Positions 10,906 to 21,242 of a stretch of DNA of 64,000 nt are shown piece by piece. The notes below the pieces were generated by a model. That model did not search any database. It saw only the letters and a list, made by a program, of their open reading frames with translations, and had not been told where the DNA came from. The DNA is taken from positions 466,003 through 530,002 of the forward strand of contig NC_030987.1 in NCBI RefSeq assembly GCF_000149955.1, read 5' to 3'. The translations under genes were made by a program, and so were the position numbers. How positions within the stretch are numbered: position 1 is the stretch's first letter; each line of letters opens with the position of its first letter. This stretch comes from Fusarium oxysporum f. sp. lycopersici 4287 (Eukaryota > Ascomycota > Sordariomycetes > Hypocreales > Nectriaceae).

Positions 10906-11796
10906 ATGTTGTTCCTCAGTACTTTGGTTCTATCTTTTGTAGCAATCGGGTATGCCACGCCTCTTGCTATCAGGCTGGACAACACCGAGCCTCCGGAGAA
11001 CGCTACATTCGTCCAGTGCGTCGAAGGCACCACGGACCCCATCTGCCTCAAGATTCGTGGACCATCTTCCGATGTCATCACGGAGATCGTTCACCCAGAT
11101 GGAACCGTCGAGATCCACCGCAACAAATACACCCGCGAGCAACTGAAAGACATCCGTCTTCAGAACAAAGTCAAGAGCGTCAAGCACAAACCCGGCCACA
11201 CTGTCCGCGACGGATCTGCTGCATTCATCAGCGACCTCACGAAGAGAGAGTCTGGCCCTCGAATCTGCAAGAGCGAGACCCAGCGGTGGTGGGATCAGAA
11301 CGACTGGGGCTACTGGTACCAAGCTTGGCACCAAGTTGGCAACTGCTTCTACTGCAATCAGTGTACTGAGGCCATTGCAGTTGGCTTCTCCGTTTCTCAA
11401 ACATGGACTGTTGGATTGAGCGCCAAGTTTGGTGAAGTCATCGAGGCATCTTTTGAGTTCTCATGGGGTGAGACGCACACTCTGACCGATACCCGAACAT
11501 GCCAGTGGAACAATGTTCAGTCGGGGTGTCATTCTATTTGGTACCAGCCCTTGATGTCTTATCACAATGGATACGCGAACTATCAGACACATACGCACTG
11601 TGGCGCTGGTCAGGGCCAAGGAGCCTCAGATTCTTATTACGACCATAATTATGCGTATGCCAACGTCAATCAGATCGGCAACAACAATGGTGTCAACCAG
11701 GGCAATCTGGGGTGTGACAGTGGTTGTCAAGGTAATGATCACAGGCAGTGCCAGTACGGAAACAATGGTGGTTCTCTTTGGCCCAATGCCAACTAG
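10906..11796 (+). CDS. Secreted pro-protein, cysteine-rich, unknown family
   Basis: Single exon, 296 aa. Residues 1-18 form a signal peptide (hydrophobic, ending near YATP). A polar region of about 90 residues follows and ends in a Lys-Arg pair (LTKRES), a likely Kex2 cleavage site, so the mature form would begin near residue 113. The mature part has ten cysteines (an even number), many Trp/Tyr, a Ser/Thr-alternating stretch (SVSQTWTVGLS, then EASFEFSWGETHT) that looks like amphipathic beta strands, and an Asn/Gly-rich C-terminus. I do not recognise the family. The strand pattern recalls beta-pore-forming folds, but this is weak and no activity is claimed. A duplicated CGG element and a TATA-like box lie upstream. 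Confidence 0.8.
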   Translation: MLFLSTLVLSFVAIGYATPLAIRLDNTEPPENATFVQCVEGTTDPICLKIRGPSSDVITEIVHPDGTVEIHRNKYTREQLKDIRLQNKVKSVKHKPGHTVRDGSAAFISDLTKRESGPRICKSETQRWWDQNDWGYWYQAWHQVGNCFYCNQCTEAIAVGFSVSQTWTVGLSAKFGEVIEASFEFSWGETHTLTDTRTCQWNNVQSGCHSIWYQPLMSYHNGYANYQTHTHCGAGQGQGASDSYYDHNYAYANVNQIGNNNGVNQGNLGCDSGCQGNDHRQCQYGNNGGSLWPNAN

Positions 11797-13105
11797 GAAA
11801 AGCCCAGAATCGGGTCATGACAGAGAGAAAAACTTACTCAACCTTTCGAGCTTATCAAAACATTACAATACTTTGCTACAGAGGTATTCCTATTGTTAGG
11901 TTGAAATAGATTTATTTAGAACCTTGATAGTTTACAATCTATAAGAGGACAAAGATCAGAGGTGCATCAAGTGAGGCTGAGCATGCAGGTGATTTCTATT
12001 AACAATCTCATGCAGTTTGTTATATTATTAATAAATTGAAGGGTGAAGGATTGGCTTGGCGTAAGACCAACTGCTACCTTAGACGTCAAAAGTTCGGGCT
12101 TTTATGAATTTCCAGGGGCTTCTGTCTTACATACATCTGCCGGACCCCACCCATGTCCAGGCATCATTGGCGAGCTGGCGAGTCATGATCTGGGGAAGCG
12201 CCCAATCTTATGCTCTAGCGTGACTCTGGTGTGATGGAAATAACAATCAACAAGCCCTCCACGGAGCACTTGGGATTGTTTAAGCTCTTGGCGACATGTT
12301 AATTAGCAACCTGTTTCGTTACAGGGGTCCATGGTCGATTTATAAAACACGCCGAACTACGGATAGACGGGAAGACTAGTTGTGCCGACTACTCCTAGAT
12401 TGGTTGGGGGCTGCTAATTACAGGAGGGCAAACTTAGCCGCCCTTAAGTATCTACACAATAGCTACAGCTAGTTATGCTTATTTCCAACTTCAATTATGA
12501 CGAAGCAATATGGGGTGATTATCTTTTCAGCCGCAGGTCTCAGCTGCAAATGGCACATCCAGCTACGACTCTATTTCCTCTTGTATTGAATGCCTATTGC
12601 AGTGCTAGTCTGCCCACCTCAGTACCGAGTCATTCCCATTGGAAACATAAAGTCCTTGGCTTTGGAAAGCATGTATCTTACAATACCCTGTTACGGATCC
12701 AAATCCTGGCCTGGTCCCGGGCCGCGTTAATTGCGATAGCCACGCCATCTCCATAAAAGTCCCCCACCTCAACGCCTTATAGCCTTACACGCTGGGATCA
12801 ATTGGATCATCACAGTGGCTGTAAGCTTGGGCCAGGAATCCTTTGCAATCCTCAATGTACCACAAGTCTCCATAGTATACACATGAACTCCAATAGTGCT
12901 GCGATGCCAAGCCTCATCTCGCCAAACGTTCATGTCAGCTGCCAAGCTCAAGTTCAACACGGTACCAAAAAGGCTGAACCATGCAATAGTTAGAATATAT
13001 ATATGCCCTCTCTTGCTCAATGAAAAAGCTTGAGACAAGTCTTCATCGGCTCAGTTCGCTATACCTCCCCACAGGTCAATCTATCTCCCACAAAACATCT
13101 TCACC
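11797..13105. other. Intergenic, 1.3 kb
   Basis: Several short frames (for example minus strand 12769-13038) lack start context, domains and introns; I see no gene. The last 60 bp before 13106 are CT-rich and probably the leader of the next gene. Confidence 0.5.
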
Positions 13106-14593
13106 ATGAAGACCACCACCGCCCTTTTGGCTCTTGCCGCTGCGGCAGAGGGTTCACCCCTGTTCTCCAAGCGGGATGCGAATGATATCTTCAACGACAA
13201 GCAGAAATTCTGCAAGGGATGGGACCTGAAGACCGTCGAGGGCGTCGACAAGCTTTGGGAAGACACAGCTGCTGGTGTATCCCTTGAGCTATTCATCAAG
13301 AGCCATTGGGGTAAGCATCTTGCTCCTTCACCTACACCCAACTTGACAATAAAATGCTAACTTTCATACCCCCAGAGCACCAGAATAACTGGGTCAAGAA
13401 TCTGGAAGATCAGGTCATGGGGGGCACTGATGGCAAGTCTGGTGCTAGCGGCTGCGCTCTCATCGGAACCAGCTGTAACCCCATGGGCGGCATCGGCTGC
13501 GAAGAGCAGTTTGACAAGTACGGTAAGACATTTGTGGGCAAGAACTCGTACTGGACCTTTCAAGCTGTCAAGGGCATGCATGGCAAGTTTGCCGAGTTGC
13601 ATCGTCAGTTGACCACTGAGACTCTTGTCAATGGCCTCAAGATCGGGCAGATGCTCAAGGACTTTAGCGGAAATGAGAATGGAGGAGGCAATATGAAGGG
13701 CTGGCTTTCTGCAGCTGCAACTATGGGTAATGCACTTGGCGGCCTTGTTCCGGGAGTGGTAAGTTACCCTTTCTGTCCTGTTCCAATCTTTTTGTTACTG
13801 ACCATCACCAATACAGGGCTCTGGTATCTCTGCCGGTATGGGTATTCTGGCAGGTATCATGTCCGGTCTCTCCTTGGGCGATGATGAGGATGATGGTGCT
13901 GCTACTATATCAGCTGGCCTTGCCGACCTCTTTAAGTCCGCCTCAGTCAAGCTCGAGGATACCCTCCGAATCGCTACCGGAGGCGGTAGAAGCGACGATG
14001 AGTACAACTCTCTCCCCGCCCCCAAGTGGGACACATACGAGACCAAGATTGCCAAGTTCTTCAACGGCGGCTGGTTCCTTCTCGACGATGACGTCGAGAC
14101 CGTGCGCGTTACCCTGGGCTCTATCACCAACAACATCCAGAAGAAGGTCGCCAACGACGTTATGAAGGCCTCCAAGCTGCACCTTGTCGCTGATAAGCTC
14201 GGCGGTAAAGATTCTCGTGAGGATTGCGGTTTTTCCACTGGTCGACAGTGGCTGCCGCTCCGTGATGGTGAGGAGTACTGCTGGTACATCATGCGAAATG
14301 ATCCCAACCCCATTCGTGAGGGAGAGTGGACCGAGGTTGGTGCTGACATCTACGAGAAGATGGCTTCGTTTGGTCTTGGTGATCGCGAGACTTACTACAA
14401 AGCTGTTATCGACTGCGCACTGAACAAGGGCGACAGTGATGAGGTTGACACTAGCAACCTTGTTCAGGGAGAGATTCCCCGATGTTTCTTTAACTTGCCT
14501 GCTGTGTTTGTTGAGCATGACAGCTCTACTGGCTGCGGAAGCCCCTTCGACAGACAGGACTGCGACTACCGCAAGGGCACTCCTCTTAAATGA
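13106..14593 (+). CDS. Secreted protein of 454 aa, unknown family
   Basis: Exons 13106-13310, 13376-13758 and 13817-14593 join in frame; introns are 65 and 58 bp with good borders. Residues 1-16 are a signal peptide and a Lys-Arg at about 22-23 could be processed. The middle has a Gly/Ala-rich hydrophobic stretch (ALGGLVPGVGSGISAGMGILAG) spanning the second splice, which could be a membrane-inserting or buried hairpin. An acidic patch GDDEDDGA follows, then a mixed domain with paired cysteines (EDCGF, EYCWY, DCALN, RCFFN, TGCGS, QDCDY). The family may be one of the fungal domains of unknown function; I cannot name it with confidence. It is the second of three secreted proteins in a row on this strand. 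Confidence 0.82.
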
Positions 14594-15133
14594 GCTGGAA
14601 GAAACACTCGTTGTTAAATTTCTGCTACCTATATATCATACTTTTAGGAGATGAGGAGGATGACATATGTACATATTTATTCAGGGCCCTTCTTATACAT
14701 AACGTCTTATTTTTATTTGATACATTCTTGTACAACAAACCCAAGTTCCCAACTGTAAGATTTCTCTAATCGTAAGCGCAAATATCAATGAATTCATACT
14801 GACATCTAACTCGTTCCTGCCAGTACCTTATTCTGGTCATAGCCTCATTTCCAGAAACATGAGATAAGCAGGCATTTCATGTGTTGAATGCAAGTTCCTT
14901 TTGAGTTGAGAGCAAAGAGTGGCCATTCCATCTCCTTTCTTACACAATCGCCGTAGTGGCACAGCAGCAACATCCATAGCAATCGTATCGACTTATATGT
15001 AACGAAGACGCCCTGTGCACTTTCCTATCAGGCCAGAGTCCGGCTCAGTCTGCGCCACCGAATAAGCGACGAGGCGAGAGACTTTACCAAAGCGCCGAGC
15101 CTGCCGTCCCTATAAGGGGCTCTTGGTGCACAC
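14594..15133. other. Intergenic between convergent genes
   Basis: 3' flanks of the 454-aa secreted protein and of the leftward membrane protein. Nothing further seen. Confidence 0.5.
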
Positions 15134-15532
15134 TTAGAATCCAAACAGGTAGATCAAAGGAGGGACGACGAGCTCCGCAGCAGCAGCAATCTTGAGCCAC
15201 GATGGAGTCCAGCCCAGACTCAACCCTGAAGTCAAGCGGCCAATACCAGCCAAGAACATGGCAGTTCCGAGCAAAGAAAGAGGAATCTTTCTCACCTGGA
15301 GATTACTACTCGCCCACCAGAGTATCATTCCATATCCACTCCAAATTGCTCCCAAGAATCGAAGCTGGTTGTCCACGAAGGCCAGGGTTGGGGTTGGGAG
15401 GAGAGCTCGCTCTGATTCGGGTATAATGAATTTATGGCCGGTGATCAGATCGACTGTTCCGGTGAACATTGAGAATACAGCGAAGATCTTCAATCCGCCA
15501 GCGAGAAATTTTGAAGAGCCGTATTCGGACAT
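15134..15532 (-). CDS. Small four-TM membrane protein, DUF4345-like
   Basis: Single exon, 132 aa, with four hydrophobic segments (about 12-30, 50-72, 82-100, 112-130). The polar spacing and the RFLGAIWSGYGMILW stretch fit the DUF4345 family of small membrane proteins of unknown role, common in fungi and bacteria. The start at 15532 is the only suitable ATG before the first segment. It is leftward and sits between rightward genes for secreted proteins. Confidence 0.8.
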   Translation of the reverse strand: MSEYGSSKFLAGGLKIFAVFSMFTGTVDLITGHKFIIPESERALLPTPTLAFVDNQLRFLGAIWSGYGMILWWASSNLQVRKIPLSLLGTAMFLAGIGRLTSGLSLGWTPSWLKIAAAAELVVPPLIYLFGF

Positions 15533-16851
15533 GGTTTTTGAAAAATATTGCTGGTTTTATATGGTAACAAATATGATTTTAATGAACATGAATTGAACAC
15601 AAACTTCACTATTAATTACGACTCTGAACTTCCCTTATACCCAAAGAATGTGTTTCGGGCACCCTGGGTTGATAAGCCTTATTTGCCATGCTTACACGTT
15701 ATGCTGACAGCCCGGAAATCCCGTCGGCATCGTAACGTATCCCGAGAGATGACAGCTTTTTCCAAATTGGGACCATTAAGCGCCAGGTCCCACAATATAC
15801 TTACTCTTTAAGTCAGCACGTCCTTCAGAGTCATAAAAAGCCAGTATATACCTCGATCAGCATCGGGGTTCTTATGAAAAGACACTGTCACTTGATCACT
15901 CGGACGGGAAGACTTACAAGCCGACGACCGAGTTAACAATTCCGATCGTTGAAGGCCATCCTTTACCAAATTTATCAGCTACTGACCCAAGCATGAGCGG
16001 AAGAGAAAAGCACTGCATGCTGTGCGAGGTATACCAAGGCTCCCAGCATGAATGCCAGGTGTGTCACCCCTCCAACAACGATCGGCGTTGCGAAGCTCTC
16101 TCCCAAATATGAACAATCAAACTTTCCCATATTATCATAATCTTAAATCTGATAAAAGATGGAGGGTTGAAGAAGAGATACAAGCTAGGGATTTCGGTAA
16201 GAGAAAACAATAGGCATCATCGGCGAGGGACTGTATGTATATCCACTTCGAGACTTCAACCCCTAGAAGCTGACTCGGCGTCAGTGCCACGACTATCATC
16301 ACCTGATTCAGGTCAAACCCAACGATTCCTCTTCGGCCCGCGACCGAACAATTACTCCGGCCAGACTAATAGCCTTCCTAATTCCTGTTGGCTTGAACCT
16401 TTTTACTAAGTTAACATTAGAACCAATAACCTTTTAGAAAAAACCATAATCCAGCAGCAGTGGTCTACTACGATGATCACCAAGGAAAGTCTTCATCGCA
16501 ACGGAGGCACAGAGTGGCGAGACCAAAAGTATTCATCATCATTATGAGTTTGAGAGGATTTCAGTCCATACTGCGGGGAGGGATGTTAAGTTCTGCGTCG
16601 TGATTGTAAGCTCTCAGCCACAGGCCTCAACGACAAATAACACATCCGGCTCACTATTTAGACATTCCATTACAATGTATGACCAATTGCTACGGTATAA
16701 ATACTGATTGGGAAACCTAGAATATAACTCTTTTGCGGCGGGGGTTGAAAAGTATAAGAAGGGCCAGTTAGATCAGTAAACATGTTAGTACCAATCTATA
16801 TTTACACTCGTTTCTTCATCTTCCTTCTCATCCATCTTCCAAGCTCACAAA
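15533..16851. other. Intergenic, 1.3 kb
   Basis: Divergent promoter region between the leftward membrane protein and the LysM gene. One full copy of the dispersed terminal-repeat-like motif lies at 16591-16641. No gene seen; the 80-codon frame at 16167 has no support. Confidence 0.5.
16591..16641 (-). repeat. Dispersed terminal-repeat-like motif, copy b
   Basis: Read on the minus strand it contains TTGAGGCCTGTGGCTGAGAG followed by CTTACAATCACGACGCAGAA. It matches copies at 20652, 24162, 24731, 24848 and 59269. No opposite-facing partner was found nearby. Confidence 0.6.
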
Positions 16852-17718
16852 ATGCATCTCGTCACACTCCTGGCCGCGAGCCTTGTCCTCCGACTACCTT
16901 ATGCTCTTGCCATGCCTTCTCGCCGAGCTGTAAAGTGCGGTTATGAAACATATCCTTTACCTGGCCAGACATGCTCGACCTTTGCCAAAGATTGGAGTAT
17001 GACTGTGGATGAGCTCAAGTCGTTGAATCCGGGTCTCAAGTGTCCTAAGCTTAATCCAGTCGGTTATTACTGTGTCGATGGGACTGTCGACAAGGTTAAA
17101 CCAACCGGTGTTGTTTCCAACACGACAGAGCCTACGTCTGCTCCTGTGCCACCACCCGATAAAACGCCTGATGCCCCTTCTGATGCGAAGTCAACTGCAA
17201 AGCCTACTGTTCCCCAGAAACCCTCTCCTGCGGATGAGTATTCTGGAAGTGGCATTCAAACCCCTCGCCCCATCCAAGAAGGCATGGTAGCAAACTGCAA
17301 TAAATTCCACTACGTTACCACCACGACCACCTGTCAAAGCGTTCTCGATTACCACAAGATATCCCTTGCCGACTTTTTCAAGTGGAATCCTGCCGTTGGA
17401 AAGGATTGCACCAACTTGTGGAAGGGGACAAACGCATGCGTCTGCGTCAATGGCTATACTTCATCTCCAACGACAAACACCAAGCCCAACCCAGTAGGCA
17501 TTACCAGCGACAATGGATTCACGACGCCTTCACCAATCCAGGCGGGCTTGGTTAAGAACTGTGTGAAGTTCCACTACATTGGTGCCGGGACTACGTGCCA
17601 CAGCGTTCTGCACCACTACAAGATTACCATGGCACAATTTGCGCAGTGGAATCCTGCAGTTGGCGAGGATTGCACAAATTTGTGGAATGATACCTATGCT
17701 TGTGTTGCTGCGATTTGA
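16852..17718 (+). CDS. Secreted protein with three LysM domains
   Basis: Extracellular chitin- or glycan-binding protein; fungal LysM proteins can mask chitin from hosts or protect hyphae. Single exon, 288 aa. Signal peptide 1-20 (cleavage near ALA). LysM1 spans about 27-77 and has cysteines in the fungal pattern. A Pro/Thr/Ser-rich linker covers 82-145. LysM2 (about 147-200) and LysM3 (about 235-286) are close copies sharing TxxPIQxGxVxNC, WNPAVG and DCTNLW. A second short linker separates them. Cysteine placement is of the fungal secreted type. An Asn-X-Thr site lies in the linker. No catalytic domain is present, so an effector-like or wall-protecting role is the best inference. Confidence 0.92.
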   Translation: MHLVTLLAASLVLRLPYALAMPSRRAVKCGYETYPLPGQTCSTFAKDWSMTVDELKSLNPGLKCPKLNPVGYYCVDGTVDKVKPTGVVSNTTEPTSAPVPPPDKTPDAPSDAKSTAKPTVPQKPSPADEYSGSGIQTPRPIQEGMVANCNKFHYVTTTTTCQSVLDYHKISLADFFKWNPAVGKDCTNLWKGTNACVCVNGYTSSPTTNTKPNPVGITSDNGFTTPSPIQAGLVKNCVKFHYIGAGTTCHSVLHHYKITMAQFAQWNPAVGEDCTNLWNDTYACVAAI

Positions 17719-17857
17719 GGAGGTTTGGCAATTCTATGGTCATGTATAGTCTGCTTCTCTTTCGGAGAGAAGAGCACCTGATTTTCACTTGTACGGCAAA
17801 CTTTTATCATATCATTTTCTCTCCCATAAAATCAATGACAGTCCAGGTTGCTTGGTC

Positions 17858-17863
17858 AATAAA
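17858..17863 (+). terminator. Possible polyadenylation signal (AATAAA)
   Basis: AATAAA 140 bp after the stop of the LysM gene; suggestive only. Confidence 0.3.
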
Positions 17864-17979
17864 AATTGCAATAACTGGAATTTGGTTTAAAACATTTGTC
17901 GTACTACCTTGCCCAAAAGGTATCGGTGACGCCTAATTAATGACCTGCAATGCCCTTGATCTCTCTGATGTCACATTTA

Positions 17980-18320
17980 TCCTGTAGATGACTCTTCTTG
18001 GGATCCAGCCTCTGCTTGCGTACTCCAGGTCTGAGAACGATTCTGAGCCGGGTAAACATGACTCTGCCAGTTCTGTCTATCCGTGGCCACGACCGTGAAA
18101 CCCCTCCACGGTTCATCTTCGCCACTCCGGCGCAGCCATTCCAACATTGGTGACATGTAGTCCAGATCAATGTTAGATTTGATATGTGCCATTGTCGTGT
18201 AGGACCGGGCTCACCTTTTTCTTTACTTCCATGTTCCTTAGGGTTCTGTGGTACGCTTGGACCAGTTGCTTTGTTTTCAACAGTGGCATCTTTCTGCGAC
18301 GACGGCATTCTGAAGACTTT
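17980..18320 (-). CDS. Possible small gene, structure unresolved
   Basis: Two overlapping minus-strand frames both look protein-like. One starts at 18320 (MPSSQKDATVEN, lysine-rich and polar) after a CT-rich leader; the other is a 71-codon frame from an ATG at 18192 to a stop at 17980 and contains SNIDLDYMSPMLEWLRRSGE. A donor-like GGTGAGC lies at about 18215, but I could not find an acceptor that joins the two frames. Either the second frame is the gene on its own, or there is a frame break. Function unknown. Confidence 0.3.
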
Positions 18321-18524
18321 GTTGTAAGAAAGGAAGCAGAGGCCAGTAGGAAGTGAGATTTCCAATCAAGAAAAATGCTAGTAGTTATTGTGACACTGGG
18401 GGGCTAGAAGAAAGGCTCATTCTTGTGATGAAGGCTGTCTTATATATCCATTCTGACGCTTTCCTGAAGACAGGCTAAGTAGGCGAGACATTGCCGTGTT
18501 GTTAATTCAATTTGGGCTCGAGAT

Positions 18525-18967
18525 GGGCCATTTTTCGTATTGGATGTTTCTCTGTAACTCCTTCTAATTGTCTGGGATATCTCAACTGTTTGGTCTTACA
18601 AGCGTCAGGGCCAGTTTCGCTATTGGTCCAACAATTGACGGCCCCATCAGGGCCGTTTTTCGGGTTTGTGAACTATATTAGCATTTACAGAATTGTCGGT
18701 GATTTGCTGAACAGAATGAGGCTGTCTCAGGGCCATATTTCTGATTGGTGTGATGATGCCTAAGTAAGGATAGGGTGATCAACGGCCCTTCAGTATATGC
18801 ATCTGGATAAGTCTTATGCTCCGGATCTGACGAATGAGATAAATGGCCCCCTTATCCCACTATCCAAATCAACAAGCCTCACTCCATGAAAGTCTCACCG
18901 ATTCCAGCCCCATCTCACATCTACGTACCACTCACGGTCAACGAATCACAGAATTGGCCCTGAGTCT
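18525..18967. repeat. Cluster of GGGCCATTT-type 20-mers
   Basis: A motif close to GGGCCATTTTTCTGATTGG recurs: plus strand at 18525, 18608, 18650 (partial) and 18730; minus strand at about 18779-18792 (partial), 18828-18850 and 18948-18967. Opposite orientations fit ends of short inverted-repeat elements that have inserted near or into each other. The same 20-mer forms the arms of the inverted repeat at 22543-22644. Confidence 0.55.
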
Positions 18968-19113
18968 GAGCCACGAATAACCTTGGGCAAGTATTTTCAG
19001 CTGACAATAAGTTATTTCAATCAGCCGTCGCCCACTTTTCCAAACTCTGTACCACTCTTATCATTATCCTCCACTATCTAGTGAAGCCAGCTGGCTCAAC
19101 ACCTGCCAGGCCG

Positions 19114-20141
19114 ATGGTACTCGGTACCAGAACGCTCTTTTGCGCTTCGTTGCTCTGATGCTCGTCTGCCCAGCAGACACTTGAGTTCTTAGCCATTAAG
19201 GTCCATCTCGTGGGAGTGTCAGCGCCAAGCATAGGCTTGGCGCTTCCCCCATTCAAGAAGACCAAAATGATCATCACTTAGAACCCTGGACGAGCGACAT
19301 CGGCGACGCGCAAGGGCAATTCGATTACGAATGGGAAACTGAATTCCGGCTTTTGTGTGGTGTTGAGAGCAACAACTTCTTTAACGATGAATATGACGAC
19401 TGCTGTGTCGAAGCGCTCGACACACGCCTCATATCCTCAGCCACATTGGGTCCGACATTTCAGCGACGCTCAATCAATGAGCCTCGCACCGCTCTCAACA
19501 CTACTCAAGAAGCTTCAAACTTGTCTCAGGACGATCTACATTCTTTAGCTGGTCAAAACCTGTTGTTTTTGGAACCGCCAGAACCATGTCCCCCCTTGTG
19601 CAACCCCTCTCCCAGCAGCAATGCTCCTGCGTCCAACTCGCCAGAATCCGTTGGGTATGAGAAGAGATCCTCTCAATCCACCACGTCAAGCCCTGCATCA
19701 AATACGGCTCATCACAGGTGTGACTTCTGTGCCGAGCCTTTCATCGACGTGGATTCTCACTCGTAAGTATCAACATGATCTTTCTTCCCCGCCAGTCTAA
19801 CAATCAACAGTACCCACATCATAGTCTCTCATCACACTTCAAGTCCCTTCCATTGTGGCAGAACAAGCTGCAGTAAGACCTTCAAGGACGAGAGGTCTTT
19901 GAAGCGACATTTGATTGAGTTACATCTGGGCGCCGCGTATGTCTGCCGCTGTGACAGACAGTTCGTAAGAAAAGATAAGCATTGTAAACACCTTGAGGGC
20001 AATGGCTGCACTGGCCACGGGCTTTATCGATGCCCATGTGGTCATGCAGTTCGTCAGCTTAACACGCACAAGCACCACATCGACAAATGTGGTAGAAAGA
20101 GGAGGGGAAGGCCGCCGAAACACTTGGTGACAACCAATTGA
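19114..20141 (+). CDS. C2H2 zinc-finger protein with AT-hook-like tail (paralog A)
   Basis: Probable nuclear DNA-binding protein. The well-supported part is 19282-19762 joined to 19811-20141 (48-bp intron, phase 2). The frame has no in-frame ATG, so a 5' exon is needed; ATG GTA CTC G at 19114-19123 with a 158-bp intron joins correctly but is a guess. The N-terminal part is acidic and polar. The C-terminal part carries a CxxC motif (RCDFC), a C2H2-like finger (HCGRTSCSKTFKDERSLKRH), two cysteine/histidine-rich degenerate fingers (YVCRC, YRCPCGH) and a basic RKRRGRPPK AT-hook-like motif before the stop. It is clearly paralogous to the gene at 22970-23841. A long palindrome begins seven bases after the stop codon. 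Confidence 0.68.
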
Positions 20142-20147
20142 AGAATC

Positions 20148-20375
20148 TGAAACTCCAAACAAGACTCATACGTTGATACATTCAGGTGTCACATGGAAGG
20201 CAATGTCGCCATCGCGCCTCCACTGGGCCATGTGATTACCCTGTATTAAGGAGCTGCCTGTAAGAAGTATCCTTATGTATAGGGTAATTATATGACCCAG
20301 TGGACGCGCGCTGGCGACATTGCCTTCCATGTGACACCTGAATGTATCAACGTATGAGTCTTGTTTGGAGTTTCA
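20148..20375. repeat. 228-bp near-perfect palindrome (95-bp arms)
   Basis: Arms 20148-20242 and 20281-20375 are inverted copies with five mismatches in 95 positions and a 38-bp loop. Three of the mismatches are C/T or G/A changes. No clear target-site duplication is seen. It sits directly after the stop codon of paralog A and so would be in its 3' UTR; the transcript could fold into a long hairpin. A foldback/MITE-type element is the simplest reading. Confidence 0.85.
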
Positions 20376-21242
20376 CGTCTCTAGGTTTTCGGTTATCAAT
20401 GCACGTTGTGCAGATGTTCGCAAATACTTGTGAACTTTGTTCGATGATCTTACATCTTTCTCTTCTCCTTTTTCTTTTTGGTTTATTAAATTATAATAGT
20501 GTCATCTACGTGTGGCATAAGGCCTTGAGGTCGGGCTGTCATTTTCATTTCCCATGACTATAGAGTTCTTTAAGCCACTTACGAAGTGAAATTGATATCT
20601 TACAGTTAACTAAATCCATTCGTTATGATGTCTAGAATTGTGAGCTACATGTGTTATTTGCAGTTGAAACCTATGGCCCAGAGCTCGTGAGCTTATAATC
20701 GCCAGTCAGAATTCAAGCATTCATTCTCAAATATCAAACGCAAAGAGACAAGTCAAAGAAGAAGGATCTTTTGGGAAAGAAAGAAGTTAAATTGGAATGA
20801 CTGTATGGGAAGATCAATTCAACCAAGGTGAGATAGAGCTATTTCAACAAACACCCTTTGACCATCGTGGCTGTGAAATGTTAAAAATTTGCAGGCACTA
20901 CAATCCGATGAATAAGATATGGATACATAGCTTGTCTTAACGGAACTCTTTAGGAAGGAAAGATTTAAACATGATCGGTCGGTTTTCTCCGTCTTCCAAT
21001 GGAGGAGAACGATGATGAGATATGGTTACATGGAACGCACCTCAACAACCCTGCATGTGACAGAAACAGAGAGACTTGAGTATGACCCATAGATAATGAA
21101 GTGGCACTTGAACATGTTGATATAGGGAACTTGCCTGGGGATTATATTCCAAGAAAGATGTATATATATTATAAGGTTAGAACTCAGAAATAAAGAAATA
21201 AAGACAAAAAAATCCAATCTTATCTCTGACTTCTTTTTAATT
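20376..21242. other. Intergenic, AT-rich
   Basis: Holds dispersed-motif copy c at 20652-20703. From about 20700 on the DNA is AT-rich and no frame is convincing. Confidence 0.45.
20652..20703 (+). repeat. Dispersed terminal-repeat-like motif, copy c
   Basis: Begins GTTATTTGCAGTTGAAACC and ends GAGCTTATAATCGCCAG, with a small internal insertion relative to copy d. Plus orientation, no close partner. Confidence 0.5.
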
